Source: Bacteroidales bacterium UBA5536 (lineage in GTDB: Bacteria > Bacteroidota > Bacteroidia > Bacteroidales > F082). From it: a stretch of 64,000 nucleotides of DNA. Shown here piece by piece: positions 7,940 through 17,988 of this stretch (position 1 is its first letter; the number at the start of each line of letters is the position of its first letter). Both the position numbers and the translations under genes were made by a program. The notes beneath the pieces are model-generated. The model made no database searches, was not told where the DNA came from, and was given only the letters and a program-made list of their open reading frames with translations. The stretch is taken from positions 62,001 through 126,000 of the forward strand of contig DINQ01000008.1 of assembly GCA_002426795.1 (NCBI GenBank). The letters are read 5' to 3'.

Positions 7940-9721
7940 ATGAATGAAGAGCGGAACGAAAGTGAAAAGAAAAAACTGAGTTACAAAGGTCTGAAACGTC
8001 TGGGATCGCTTTTGCGATTCATGTGGCCCAAAAAGTGGTCGTTTTTTGGTGGACTTGCTGCGCTCACCTTATCAAGTTTGGGTACGCTGGCTTTTCCTAT
8101 GTTGCTTGGCGATCTGCTCGACTCGGCTCATCCTGAAACCAGCCTCAACCACATCAACACCCTTGCGCTGATTTTGCTCGGTATCTTCGCCGCCAATGCA
8201 GTGCTGTCCTACTTCCGGATTTACCTTTTTGCCATCGTTACACAATTCATGCTGGCCTCTTTACGACAGACCACTTATTACCATATGATCAGGCTTCCGA
8301 TGAGTTTTTTCTCTTCGCGCAGGGTAGGAGAGCTCAATAGTAGAATTTCGGCAGATATCTCTGTGCTTCAGGAAACTTTCACCTTTACCATTGCACAGTT
8401 TATCCGTCAAACGATTACCATCATTGGTGGCATCAGCTTATTGACACTTATTTCCTATAAACTCACGCTATTCATGCTGGCATTTGTGCCTTTGGTGGCT
8501 ATTGGGGCACGCATTTTTGGCAAAGCTGTCCGTCGGTTGTCAAAAGATGCCCAATCGCAGGTAGCTGCTTCAAATGTGATTGTTGAAGAAACACTGCAAG
8601 GTATTTCAAATGTTAAAGCATACACCAATGAGTCATTCGAATATAACCGTTATTCCGATGCGACAAATGAAGTGATCAGAATATCACTGAAGGGAGCCAA
8701 ATGGCGGGCTTTGTTCATTTCATTAATTGTTTTCAGTTTGTTTACCAGCATTGTGGGCGTGATCTGGTTCGGCGTTTATTTGGTCAACCAGGGTGCAGGT
8801 CTCACAACGGGTGATTTGTTCAAGTTTATTTTATATACTTTGTTTATTGGCGCATCTATATCAGGTATGGCTGATTTATATTCACAGGTGCAGAAAGCAA
8901 TTGGGGCGACCGACAGTTTACTTGACCTTCTGGAAGAAAAAACAGAGGAGTTTGTGGTTGAGGACTGCGGAAAAGAGATACAGATTGCCGGAAATGTCCG
9001 TTTTGAACACGTTGGTTTTTCGTATCCATCACGTCCGACGGTGCCCGTACTTCAAGATATCAGCTTCGAAGTTGGCACCGGTAAAAAAGTTGCATTGGTG
9101 GGGGCATCCGGGGCTGGAAAAACAACCATAACTGCCTTGTTGTTCAGGTTTTATGATCCTACATCAGGACAAATATTTTTAGACGATTCGCCTGCAAGCA
9201 GCATGCAGCTGCGATGTCTTCGTAAACAAATGGCTATTGTTCCGCAAGAAGTTTTGCTATTTGGGGGCTCAATCGGAGAAAATATTGGGTATGGCAAGCC
9301 TGGCGCGTCAATGGAAGAAATTCGGTTAGCAGCAGAAAAGGCCAATGCACTTGAGTTTATCAATGCTTTTCCTGAGGGATTTGACACCTTGGTTGGTGAA
9401 CGCGGCGTTCAGCTTTCAGGCGGTCAGAAGCAACGTGTTGCCATTGCCAGAGCCATTTTACGCGATCCGCGTATTCTTATTCTTGATGAAGCCACGAGTG
9501 CCCTCGACACCGCTTCCGAAAGTCTGGTGCAGTCGGCTCTGAATGAGCTCATGAAAGGCCGCACATCAATCATCATTGCACACCGGTTGTCAACGATTCG
9601 TGAAGCAGATATGATCCTCGTTATCGATAATGGCCGGATTGTTGAATCTGGTTCACACGAAGAACTGATGCAGAATAACACCGGGAAATACTTTGAACTA
9701 CAGCAACTTGGAATGAAGTAA
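7940..9721 (+). CDS. ABC exporter, fused permease and ATPase (MsbA/ABCB type)
   Basis: The 593-residue half-transporter has a six-span membrane domain (about residues 30-320) followed by a nucleotide-binding domain. Walker A is GASGAGKTT (388-396, Lys394). The signature is LSGGQKQR (from about 492), and Walker B is ILILDEATSALD. The H-loop histidine is in IIIAHRLST. All ATPase motifs are intact. It would work as a homodimer in the inner membrane, exporting a lipid, peptide or drug. The N-terminal leader is highly charged and cytoplasmic. Sequence alone does not give the substrate, and the gene stands alone. Confidence 0.93.
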   Translation: MNEERNESEKKKLSYKGLKRLGSLLRFMWPKKWSFFGGLAALTLSSLGTLAFPMLLGDLLDSAHPETSLNHINTLALILLGIFAANAVLSYFRIYLFAIVTQFMLASLRQTTYYHMIRLPMSFFSSRRVGELNSRISADISVLQETFTFTIAQFIRQTITIIGGISLLTLISYKLTLFMLAFVPLVAIGARIFGKAVRRLSKDAQSQVAASNVIVEETLQGISNVKAYTNESFEYNRYSDATNEVIRISLKGAKWRALFISLIVFSLFTSIVGVIWFGVYLVNQGAGLTTGDLFKFILYTLFIGASISGMADLYSQVQKAIGATDSLLDLLEEKTEEFVVEDCGKEIQIAGNVRFEHVGFSYPSRPTVPVLQDISFEVGTGKKVALVGASGAGKTTITALLFRFYDPTSGQIFLDDSPASSMQLRCLRKQMAIVPQEVLLFGGSIGENIGYGKPGASMEEIRLAAEKANALEFINAFPEGFDTLVGERGVQLSGGQKQRVAIARAILRDPRILILDEATSALDTASESLVQSALNELMKGRTSIIIAHRLSTIREADMILVIDNGRIVESGSHEELMQNNTGKYFELQQLGMK

Positions 9722-9734
9722 ACAATGCCAGAAG

Positions 9735-10505
9735 TTAAGATTTACTTCTGTCACCGGTTTCAAGCCAACTTTTAAATGCACTGACTTTTTCAGCACTAAC
9801 CAAAACATCAAAGGGTGTTTCAATCTGAAGTTCAATCTTTAGTTTTCCTTTGAAGTAAGTAGATATCTTTTTGATCGAACGTTCATTGATAATCATTTTG
9901 CGGTTGATCCTGTAAAACATCGAAGGAATAAGCATTGTTTCCAGCTTATCGAGTGAAAAATCAACAATGAAAGTGTGACCGTTGAAAGTCCGCATCATGA
10001 CCACTTTGTCCTCTGCATAAAAGACTGCAATATGGTCAACCTCTACGGCTTTGAGTTGTGTGCCGCTTTTTACAACAAATCTCTTTTGATACTGGTTTAC
10101 CGAACTTTTTACAAGATTTTTAATCGCATCCTGTACCAAAAAAGCAGGCTGGTTTCGTGCAAATTTTTGTAAAGCTGCTATTAACTCCTCACGTCTGACA
10201 GGCTTGAGCAGGTAGTCGATACTATTCACCTTAAACGCATCTATGGCATAAGCGTCATAGGCTGTTGTAAAAATAACCGGGATGTCGATGTCCAACATTT
10301 TAAACAACTCAAAACTGGAGCCATCAGCCAGGTGAATGTCCAGCAGGATTAAATCCGGCTTTTCGCCATATTGGAGATACGCAGCTGTATTCTTAACACT
10401 ATCAAGTATTTCAAGTGCAAGAATGTCAAATCCAGACTCGGCCAATAGTTTTTGTAGCCGGCGTGCAGCAGTGGGTTCATCTTCAACTATAATTACTTTT
10501 ATCAT
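9735..10505 (-). CDS. LytTR-family response regulator
   Basis: The 256-residue protein has a receiver domain (about 1-125) with acidic pocket residues in VEDE and phosphoacceptor Asp56 in DLILLDIHLADGS. The conserved Thr/Lys are in FTTAYDAYA and YLLKPV. A LytTR DNA-binding domain follows (about 150-250), with KRFVVKSGTQLKAVEVDHIAVF and YRINRKMIINERSIKKI. It lies 37 bp downstream of the LytS-type kinase gene in the same operon. The two form a two-component pair that probably controls the TonB-dependent receptor upstream or the target of its substrate. Confidence 0.94.
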   Translation of the reverse strand: MIKVIIVEDEPTAARRLQKLLAESGFDILALEILDSVKNTAAYLQYGEKPDLILLDIHLADGSSFELFKMLDIDIPVIFTTAYDAYAIDAFKVNSIDYLLKPVRREELIAALQKFARNQPAFLVQDAIKNLVKSSVNQYQKRFVVKSGTQLKAVEVDHIAVFYAEDKVVMMRTFNGHTFIVDFSLDKLETMLIPSMFYRINRKMIINERSIKKISTYFKGKLKIELQIETPFDVLVSAEKVSAFKSWLETGDRSKS

Positions 10506-10542
10506 TTCTTCTGCAGGTGTTTACATGCTCTAATTTCAACAA

Positions 10543-11622
10543 CTAATCGAATTTTTGTGTTATCAAAGGCAAAGCAACTGTGAAGTAAGACAGATTTTTG
10601 TTTATGAAAACTTCTTTTGAAGTGACTAGGGCATATCTGTTGATGATATTTTTGAGTCCCAAACCAGTGCCTTCATGTGCATCGGAGCGAGGTTGTAAAT
10701 TGTTTTTCACGGTCAAATACTGTTTTTCAGTTGACGAAACATTCACTATTAATGGTTCACTGATCGCAGTGCTGTTGTGCTTCAGTGCATTTTCAACGAG
10801 CATTTGCAGCGTCAAAGGAGGCATCAATGCAGCTTTGTCGTCTTCGAATAGATCAACTTCTAAAATAAACCCCTTGCCATACCTGATTTTTTGCAAACCA
10901 TAATAAAGATCAATCATCTCCAACTCTTCACGCACAGTAACCAGGTTTTGGTTGCCGTATTCAAGAAGTTTACGGTAAAACAAAGCCATTGATTCTACAT
11001 ATTCGCTTGCCATTTCTTTGTTTTCATCGATGAGACCCAGGAGTGTGTTAAGGGTATTAAATAAAAAATGTGGATTAACCTGGTTTTTAAGGGTTTCGTA
11101 TTTTGTAAGAATATTCTCCTTCTCTAGCGTTTCGGCTTTAATCAGGTTCGTTTTCCATTGATGAAAGAAAAAGATTCCTTCGTGTGCCAGTGATATAATG
11201 ATGGATATAAAAGTTGAGACTGCGAAATCGACGATAAACGAAACTCTCGTAAGATGCTTAAACTGGAGTAAATCTCCCAAACCATGCAGGATAACTGAGA
11301 TAATTAAAGTGTATAAGACAATGGCCAATATCTCGACGACAAGATGTTTTACCGGAAATTGCGTCCACGGAAGTTTAACACTCAAATAGGTGACTATTTT
11401 TCTGCATCCCAGCCAAAGCAATGTTGTGTTGGTGAAAACAGCACCAATAATGATTAATGTTTCATCAACATTGCTCCCCAACACCCGCGACCAAAAAAAA
11501 GGCTGAACAACTCCCACAAGAAAGATACCTGTACCCGTAAACCAGAAATCGGTCCTTCTGGTCCACATGCGTCTGAACGGACTTTGTGATTTTTCCTGCA
11601 TAATTGAATCGAGTTTATCCAC
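10543..11622 (-). CDS. LytS-type sensor histidine kinase
   Basis: The 359-residue protein has four predicted membrane spans in residues 28-150. A coiled segment leads to the His_kinase domain, with phosphoacceptor His185 in NQVNPHFLFNTLNTLLGL. The C-terminal ATPase has an N box in MLVENALKHN and a G box in GTGLGLKNIINRY. There is no periplasmic sensor domain, so the signal would be sensed in the membrane or relayed by a partner. It is encoded 20 bp after the TonB-dependent receptor and 37 bp before the LytTR regulator. Confidence 0.94.
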   Translation of the reverse strand: MDKLDSIMQEKSQSPFRRMWTRRTDFWFTGTGIFLVGVVQPFFWSRVLGSNVDETLIIIGAVFTNTTLLWLGCRKIVTYLSVKLPWTQFPVKHLVVEILAIVLYTLIISVILHGLGDLLQFKHLTRVSFIVDFAVSTFISIIISLAHEGIFFFHQWKTNLIKAETLEKENILTKYETLKNQVNPHFLFNTLNTLLGLIDENKEMASEYVESMALFYRKLLEYGNQNLVTVREELEMIDLYYGLQKIRYGKGFILEVDLFEDDKAALMPPLTLQMLVENALKHNSTAISEPLIVNVSSTEKQYLTVKNNLQPRSDAHEGTGLGLKNIINRYALVTSKEVFINKNLSYFTVALPLITQKFD

Positions 11623-11642
11623 AATGCTAATAATAAGCTAAT

Positions 11643-14072
11643 TTAAAAAATGATTCGGTACTGAGGAATAATTAATCTGCCTATCTGATAGGTGTACGAT
11701 TTTTCACCGGTTTGCTTGTTAAAACTTTCGGTATATATATTTTGCTGATCGAAGAGGTTTTGAATATCGAGGGCAAATTCCTGTGTGATGCGCTTTCCAT
11801 TGATTTTGAAAGTTAGTTTTAGATCGGTCCTGGCGTAGTTGGTGTATTGGCGCTCAAATGCATCGGCATCATCAAATTGCAGTTTGAATCTGCCTGGATA
11901 TTGTGGATCAGGAATGACATCAGAAGGAGTGTAGCGTTGGCCGCCAGCCAAGGTTGTTTTAACATCAAAACCAAGTGTGTAAATACTCTTACTTTTGTCG
12001 TTTCGTTGGCCCAGCTGCCATTCTTTTCCAAACAAGGCATTGAAAACATAGTTCCCATTGAAGGCTGAATTGTGCCATTTTTCATCGCTTCCTTTGTACT
12101 TTGAATCAAATAATGAGGCTGTTATTAGATAATAGAATCCTTTGTTCAAAAAATGCTCAAGTGTCAGTTCAATTCCAATATTTCTGCCAATGCCTTCTGC
12201 CGCCAATGTATCAGGTGTGACAACTCCAAAGTTGGCTCCTTCGTTTAAGATAGAAAAAGAGTTTTTTTCATGAGCATCCACAGCTGCATTAAACAGATGT
12301 TGATAATATGTTTCTGCTTTCAATCGCAAATAAGGAGAAAGCTGATAATCATACGACAACACCAGATGATGTGATTTTAAAAGTGGAAGGTCTTTGTTAA
12401 GTCGGGCAAATTCTCCATCCGGTAATCTTACTTGTCTGTAATACACTGTAATCGGATTCACCAAACTGTGTAAGCCATATCCTAAACCTATTGACTGACC
12501 TGTCTGAACTTTCCATTGAAAACCAATACGTGGTTCGACGGAGCCTGTTCCATTGAGTCCTAACACAATCCCATGAATTCCTGTATTTAGTTCAATATCG
12601 TCGGTAAATTTATGATTCCAATTTGCAAATACCTGATACAAGTTGCTATTCCCCTGGTAATCTGTAACATTTCTCAATGCTTTATCTTCATCGAAATAAA
12701 GTTTTTCCACCAGGTTAAAACCGGTAGATTGAAACAAAATGCCTGTATTCAAGTTGTTTTTTGCATTGAAACGGTGATTCAGCACAAATTTGGCTGAAAA
12801 AGTGTTCTCGTTCAGGTTGTTTTGATAGGTAGTAGTTTTATTTAAAGTTACAGGTGCAAGCGAATCGATATTCGTTTCGAAACGGTGCAAAGAACCGGCA
12901 ATTGTAATGCGTGTATAAGTGTTCTTACTCCAGGCGTAGAAGTGGTTGATACCGCCTGTTAACATGTCGGAACCATTGGTAAGGTCATAGCCTTCTCCGC
13001 CATAAAAATCAAGTGATTCATCAGTTGTGTCTCTTTCACTGTCCCAAATCTTGATGTCACTGATTCCACCCAACACAAAGAGCGAAATGCTACCAATTTT
13101 TGTTCTTGGAAAATTAAACTTTGCAGTAAAATCCTTATATTTAGGTATTCCGGCTCCAGTTCCAAAATCGGCGCCCAACTGATCCATCAGCTCCAAAGTT
13201 GAATACCGACCGTTTAGCAGGTAACTCGATCCATTTTTTTTGTTGATAGGCCCTTCGGCACCAAATTCAAATCCATTAAATCCAACCTGCCCCAAAAATT
13301 CATGTTTTTCGTTGTTGCCATTGCGCATACGTAAATCGAAAACACCCGACAAAGCATTCCCATAAACAGCAGGAAATGCTGCTGTTATGAAGTCTGAATT
13401 CATTAACACATTGTTGTTAAGCATCGACACAGGACCGCCAGTTGCCGTGAGAGAACCATAATGATTGGGGTTCGGAATCGGAATGCCTTCCAGTTGCCAC
13501 AGCAATCCTATCGGTGAGTTTCCCCTGATAATGATATCGTTGCGTGCATCGTTGGCCCCAGCAACTCCTGCATAATTTGAAGCCATACGTGCAACATCAT
13601 TACGCGAACCCGCATAACGCGAAGTTTCTTCAACAGTAAATCCGCGCGCACTCACCGTTGCCATGGTGTTAATTGGATCTATTTTGTTGGCTTCAGCTTT
13701 AACAACAACTTCATCCTGTGTATACACACTTTCTTCAAGTGCGATCTCGACAATCAATTCTTTGCCGGTGTTAAGCATCAAATTGGATAAAACAGCATCT
13801 TTAAACCCAATATAAGATATTTGAAGGCTTACACGACCAATATTGACACCTGTGATTTTGAAAGTGCCATTTTGGTCGGTTGTTGTACCAATTAAAGGAG
13901 AAGTGTTTAGCAAAACAATAGTAGCACCCGGTAATCCCATCTGTGTTGTTTTATCAATAACACGTCCGCGAATGTTTTGCTTTGGTAGTTCACTATTCGC
14001 ACCTTTTCCCTGTATAAAGGCTAATAGCAGCAAACTAAAAAAAAGTGATTTCAAAGTTGTTTTCATTGTCAA
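11643..14072 (-). CDS. TonB-dependent outer membrane receptor with carboxypeptidase-like N-domain
   Basis: The 809-residue protein has a signal peptide (about 1-25). A carboxypeptidase-regulatory-like beta-sandwich follows (about 34-118, IRGRVIDKTTQMGLPGATIVLL). The plug domain contains GVAGANDARNDIIIRGNSPIGLLWQLEG, and the long C-terminal part alternates as barrel strands, ending in a terminal Phe (PQYRIIF). Two start codons are possible (MTMK); the first is reported. It lacks a SusD partner, so it is not a classic glycan-utilisation pair. It heads an operon with a LytS kinase and LytTR regulator, which suggests regulated import of an unidentified ligand. Confidence 0.92.
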   Translation of the reverse strand: MTMKTTLKSLFFSLLLLAFIQGKGANSELPKQNIRGRVIDKTTQMGLPGATIVLLNTSPLIGTTTDQNGTFKITGVNIGRVSLQISYIGFKDAVLSNLMLNTGKELIVEIALEESVYTQDEVVVKAEANKIDPINTMATVSARGFTVEETSRYAGSRNDVARMASNYAGVAGANDARNDIIIRGNSPIGLLWQLEGIPIPNPNHYGSLTATGGPVSMLNNNVLMNSDFITAAFPAVYGNALSGVFDLRMRNGNNEKHEFLGQVGFNGFEFGAEGPINKKNGSSYLLNGRYSTLELMDQLGADFGTGAGIPKYKDFTAKFNFPRTKIGSISLFVLGGISDIKIWDSERDTTDESLDFYGGEGYDLTNGSDMLTGGINHFYAWSKNTYTRITIAGSLHRFETNIDSLAPVTLNKTTTYQNNLNENTFSAKFVLNHRFNAKNNLNTGILFQSTGFNLVEKLYFDEDKALRNVTDYQGNSNLYQVFANWNHKFTDDIELNTGIHGIVLGLNGTGSVEPRIGFQWKVQTGQSIGLGYGLHSLVNPITVYYRQVRLPDGEFARLNKDLPLLKSHHLVLSYDYQLSPYLRLKAETYYQHLFNAAVDAHEKNSFSILNEGANFGVVTPDTLAAEGIGRNIGIELTLEHFLNKGFYYLITASLFDSKYKGSDEKWHNSAFNGNYVFNALFGKEWQLGQRNDKSKSIYTLGFDVKTTLAGGQRYTPSDVIPDPQYPGRFKLQFDDADAFERQYTNYARTDLKLTFKINGKRITQEFALDIQNLFDQQNIYTESFNKQTGEKSYTYQIGRLIIPQYRIIF

Positions 14073-14247
14073 ATTATTTAAAGTCAGTAATTATTTTCAT
14101 CTTATTGCACTCTGTCCGAAGATCAATTCTTGGGCAAAGATGCTGTGAGATGAAAGAAATGAAAACTACAATCCGATGAAACGGGATATTTAAAGGACAA
14201 ACCTTATAAAAAAGGCGATCAAGAGTTGATATTTTACATTTATTGTT

Positions 14248-16332
14248 TTAAGCTTTGCCAATCATGCGCAAAAATTCATCCTCACTGATGATCTTGATAC
14301 CAAGCTTTTCCGCTTTTTCGCGTTTGGAAGGCCCCATTTGGTCACCGGCCAGTAAAAAATCTGTTTTGGAAGAAACAGAACCAACATTTTTACCCCCAAA
14401 ATCTTCTATCAGTTTTTTGATCTCATCGCGTGAATGACTGAAGACGCCACTAACAACAAATGATTGGCCGTTGAGCAAGCCTGTTTCACTATCTGCCTTT
14501 TTTTCCTGCGAAAACTGCAATCCCTTTTGTTGAAGTCTGGCAATGATGCGTTTATTTCGTTCATCTGCAAAATATTCAATGATAGAACCTGCGATTTTTT
14601 CGCCAATTTCGTCAATCGAAATCAGTTCTTCAAAAGTAGCAGATGCGATGGCATCAATCGTGAGGAGCGCATCAGCCAGTTTTTTCGCTACTGTTTCACC
14701 GACAAACCGAATTCCGAGTGCAAAAAGCACCCTGCTAAACGGCACCTGAAGGCTTTGTTCGAGGCTCATCAGGATGTTTTGACTGGTTTTCTCTTTGAAA
14801 CTCACTTTTCTTGATGTAACCACATTGGGGTCAGTTTCATCTTCGATGGTGATGATCTTTTCTAATCCAAAAAGTTGCTCATAGGTCAGGTCGTATAGGT
14901 CAGCCACATCGTGCACCAGTCCGTTATCAAAAAGCACTTCAATACGGCCCTCGCCCAAACTTTCGATATTCATGGCTTTTCGGCTGATAAAATGCTCGAT
15001 GCGGCCTTTGATCTGAGGTGGACATCCCAAAGTATTCGGGCAATAAAAAGCGGCTTCACCTTCAGAGCGTACCAGTTTTGTCTGGCAAACAGGACAATCC
15101 TTTATAAACTCAATCTCTGCAGCCTCTGTTGAGCGATACTCCAGTTTAACGCTTGTTATTTTCGGAATGATTTCGCCCCCTTTTTCAACGACAACCATAT
15201 CATTTTCATGCAAACCAAGCTGCCTTATGATGTCGGCATTGTGCAGGCTGGCTCTTTTGACTGTTGTACCAGCCAGTAAAACCGGTTCCAGATTGGCTAC
15301 TGGTGTAACCGCGCCCGTTCTTCCAACCTGATATGATACCGAAAGCAAACGGGTCATTACTTCTTCGGCCTTGTATTTGTATGCAATAGCCCAACGGGGT
15401 GATTTTGCGGTAAATCCAAGCTGTTGCTGTTGTGAAAAATCATTGACTTTGATCACAATTCCATCAATTTCGAAGGGCAGGTTTTTTCTGCCTTTTTCCC
15501 AGTCGTTGATGAATTCGAATATTTCATCAACATTGTTGCAGACAGCCATACGATCCGAAATTTTAAAACCCCACTGTTTTGCTTTTTGCAAGCTCTGGTA
15601 ATGTGTCAGGAAACTCGCTCCCAAATCAGGCATCATCAGGTAGTAAAGCCAGCAATCTAGTTTTCGTTGGGCAACTATGGCCGAATCCTGCATTTTAACT
15701 GTGCCGGCAGCAGCATTTCGCGGGTTGGCAAAAAGTTGTAGCCCCTGTTCCTGTCTTTCCAGATTCAAGGCATTGAAGCTTGCAATCGGAAAATATACTT
15801 CACCGCGGATCTCAAAATCAGGCGGAAAGTCTCCTTTAAGCTTGAGCGGAATACTTCTGATCGTTCTGATATTGGCCGTAACATCATCACCTTTTGCTCC
15901 ATCGCCTCGCGTGACAGCCCTGACCAATTGGCCTTTTTTATATTGGAGGCTGATCGCCAGACCATCATATTTTAGTTCGCAAACATACTGAACGGGTTTA
16001 CCGATCATCTTTTCGACCCGTGCGACAAAATCAGCGATTTCTTCACGGCTGTATGAGTTTGCCAGAGAAAGCATTGGGTATTGATGCGCAACAGTCTCAA
16101 AGTTTTTAGTGATGTCGCCGCCAACGCGCTGACTCGGCGAATTGGGTTGCTTAAACTGCGGAAACTGTTTTTCAAGAGCAATAAGTTCTTCCAACATCAT
16201 ATCAAAGGCATAATCACTTATGGTTGGCTGTGCCAAAACGTAATAATTATAATTATGCTTTTCGATAATTGCAGATAGTTCTGTAATCCGCTTTTGAGCT
16301 GCCTGCTCGTTCATCTCAAATTTCAATTCCAT
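14248..16332 (-). CDS. ligA: NAD-dependent DNA ligase LigA
   Basis: The protein joins nicks in replication and repair using NAD. The 694 residues show the family order. Domain Ia has HNYNYYVLAQPTISDYAFD. The adenylation domain has nucleophile Lys121 in CELKYDGLAISL, followed by the OB fold. A C4 zinc finger (CPVC ... YCPNTLGCP), helix-hairpin-helix repeats and a C-terminal BRCT domain (about 612-694, GQSFVVSGVFSHSRDEIKK) complete it. The length is close to typical. Met7 (start at 16314) fits the usual family N-terminus better than the ORF start and is a real alternative. It is a single gene flanked by unrelated transcription units. Confidence 0.97.
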   Translation of the reverse strand: MELKFEMNEQAAQKRITELSAIIEKHNYNYYVLAQPTISDYAFDMMLEELIALEKQFPQFKQPNSPSQRVGGDITKNFETVAHQYPMLSLANSYSREEIADFVARVEKMIGKPVQYVCELKYDGLAISLQYKKGQLVRAVTRGDGAKGDDVTANIRTIRSIPLKLKGDFPPDFEIRGEVYFPIASFNALNLERQEQGLQLFANPRNAAAGTVKMQDSAIVAQRKLDCWLYYLMMPDLGASFLTHYQSLQKAKQWGFKISDRMAVCNNVDEIFEFINDWEKGRKNLPFEIDGIVIKVNDFSQQQQLGFTAKSPRWAIAYKYKAEEVMTRLLSVSYQVGRTGAVTPVANLEPVLLAGTTVKRASLHNADIIRQLGLHENDMVVVEKGGEIIPKITSVKLEYRSTEAAEIEFIKDCPVCQTKLVRSEGEAAFYCPNTLGCPPQIKGRIEHFISRKAMNIESLGEGRIEVLFDNGLVHDVADLYDLTYEQLFGLEKIITIEDETDPNVVTSRKVSFKEKTSQNILMSLEQSLQVPFSRVLFALGIRFVGETVAKKLADALLTIDAIASATFEELISIDEIGEKIAGSIIEYFADERNKRIIARLQQKGLQFSQEKKADSETGLLNGQSFVVSGVFSHSRDEIKKLIEDFGGKNVGSVSSKTDFLLAGDQMGPSKREKAEKLGIKIISEDEFLRMIGKA

Positions 16333-16376
16333 CTAGCCAATATCACTAAAAGTCTCAATTTCATTTAATTAATATA

Positions 16377-17930
16377 TCATTCACGCATTTGCTCCAGGGC
16401 ATTGTTTCTGTAAATAACAATACTCTCGTTTGCATTTACAGGGTTTAACCGATGGATGACCTTGTCCATAAAACCAGGATAAACAGTCGTTTCATATTCC
16501 AATTGCGGAAAAAACTGTTTCAAGGAGTCAACGCGGGCTTCGAGATTGACTGGCTGGAAAAAAAGAATGAATTGAGGTTGGTTTTCTAACTGCTCCCAGT
16601 TTTTCCATTTTCTAAAATCCGCATAGCTGGTTTCGTTGGTTAGGGCATCATATTTCGGCCATTGACCAGTGTAAAACACGGGGGGAAATCTTACAATATT
16701 ACTGTTGACATCTTCAACAATGAAATAGGTAAGATCAGGATATTTCGACAGATATGTCATTGACTCGACCCGGGCTTTTTTTGAGTACATGGGCGTTATA
16801 AACAAAAGAAGAACAAGATTTACCATCCAGAAAAACGCCCACAAAGCAGTTAAGATTTTGGGGTGGTGTTTCCAGAATTTTGACTGAGCTACAAACGATT
16901 CCCAACCTGCTAAACCAATTAAAATAAACATAGGAATCACTGGAAGGATAAAACGTTCCTGTTTATTGGGAAAAATGGAATGAAACACCAAAAACAACAG
17001 CACAGGAAGGAACAGTAAAAAATGTTTCTTCCATTCTCTGAAAAAGCCAAACATTAACATGAGGCTAACTGGTGGAATCAACAGGCCGAAAATTTCAACT
17101 ATGTAATGATACCAGGGTAATGTTTGGTACTCATAGGCATGCGTCATGTTGTAGCGGATATATTCCGTAAGTTCTGCAAAAGGCTGGTGCCAAATGAAAA
17201 AATCGATAATTCCCTGAAATAGAATCACTGATCCCAGAAATCCCAAAGCTGTTGTAAACATGCCTTTCCAATTGCGTGAAATCAACAAAGCAAGCCCCAA
17301 ACCACCGGTATAAATGAGGGTTTGATAACGAACAGAGAACGCCATACCCAGGAAAAAACCAGCCACCAGGAAAGAAGTCTGATGATAGCCAGGATCGCCA
17401 GCTTTCCTGATTAATTCCTGACGCAAAATAATAAGTGTGCCATACATAAGAAATGGAATACTGACCATTTCGACCAGGTTGCGAACACTTAAAAACGGAA
17501 TAAACCAAAACACTGCAAGTAACAATGCAACCTTGTAAGCCGTTTTGCGCTCAGCAATCAGGCTTGCAATACGATACCCAAATGAAACCACCAGCAAGGA
17601 GAGGAAGGCATGAATCAAGCGAATAAAAAACATGACAAACTGAGGATTGGAGATGCCAAACATGTGCAACAGCTTAATCACCAGGTAATGAAATCCCACA
17701 TAGAAAAAACTATGACCTTCAGGCCCGTGGTTTCCGGGAGTACCCGGCAGCCATTTCATGTAATCGCCGCCATCAGCCCAGGAAGCCGCTGGTTCAATCA
17801 CCAGAAAATGATCATCATGCATTCCGAAACCGCGTGAAAAAAACACGGCAATCATCCTCAATACCAATGCGATAGCCATGATAAACAGAAAAGGATGCTT
17901 GTCCTTGAATCGTAATATTTTCTTAAACAT
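16377..17930 (-). CDS. GT-C membrane glycosyltransferase (mannosyltransferase-like)
   Basis: The 517-residue protein has about ten membrane spans. An acidic motif follows the first span (FGMHDDHFL, Asp39-Asp40-His41), like the DxxHF/DEHF loop of GT22-like and GT39-like enzymes that use polyprenyl-phosphate sugars. A second loop is rich in His/Gly (LPGTPGNHGPEGHSFFYVGFHY). The C-terminal 130 residues are soluble. It would act on the periplasmic side of the inner membrane in glycan or lipid modification; acceptor and sugar are unknown. It lies 58 bp downstream of the HD-domain gene, with a candidate promoter in the gap. Confidence 0.78.
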   Translation of the reverse strand: MFKKILRFKDKHPFLFIMAIALVLRMIAVFFSRGFGMHDDHFLVIEPAASWADGGDYMKWLPGTPGNHGPEGHSFFYVGFHYLVIKLLHMFGISNPQFVMFFIRLIHAFLSLLVVSFGYRIASLIAERKTAYKVALLLAVFWFIPFLSVRNLVEMVSIPFLMYGTLIILRQELIRKAGDPGYHQTSFLVAGFFLGMAFSVRYQTLIYTGGLGLALLISRNWKGMFTTALGFLGSVILFQGIIDFFIWHQPFAELTEYIRYNMTHAYEYQTLPWYHYIVEIFGLLIPPVSLMLMFGFFREWKKHFLLFLPVLLFLVFHSIFPNKQERFILPVIPMFILIGLAGWESFVAQSKFWKHHPKILTALWAFFWMVNLVLLLFITPMYSKKARVESMTYLSKYPDLTYFIVEDVNSNIVRFPPVFYTGQWPKYDALTNETSYADFRKWKNWEQLENQPQFILFFQPVNLEARVDSLKQFFPQLEYETTVYPGFMDKVIHRLNPVNANESIVIYRNNALEQMRE

Positions 17931-17963
17931 GAGCTTTTTGGGTTTGTGAAGGATTGATTTCTA

Positions 17964-17971
17964 CAAAAATA
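17964..17971 (-). promoter_or_regulatory. Promoter -7 element (TATTTTTG) for the GT-C gene
   Basis: On the minus strand the sequence reads TATTTTTG, an exact TAnnTTTG match, 33 bp upstream of the start codon. It falls in the only sizeable gap of an otherwise tight operon, so the GT-C gene may be separately transcribed. No TTG box is at the proper distance. Confidence 0.4.
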
Positions 17972-17988
17972 ATCAAATATCGTTGACG

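Noticed and set aside
14464..14814. 116-codon ORF on the plus strand inside ligA
   Set aside because: It is antisense to a well-conserved gene and its translation has no recognisable domain.
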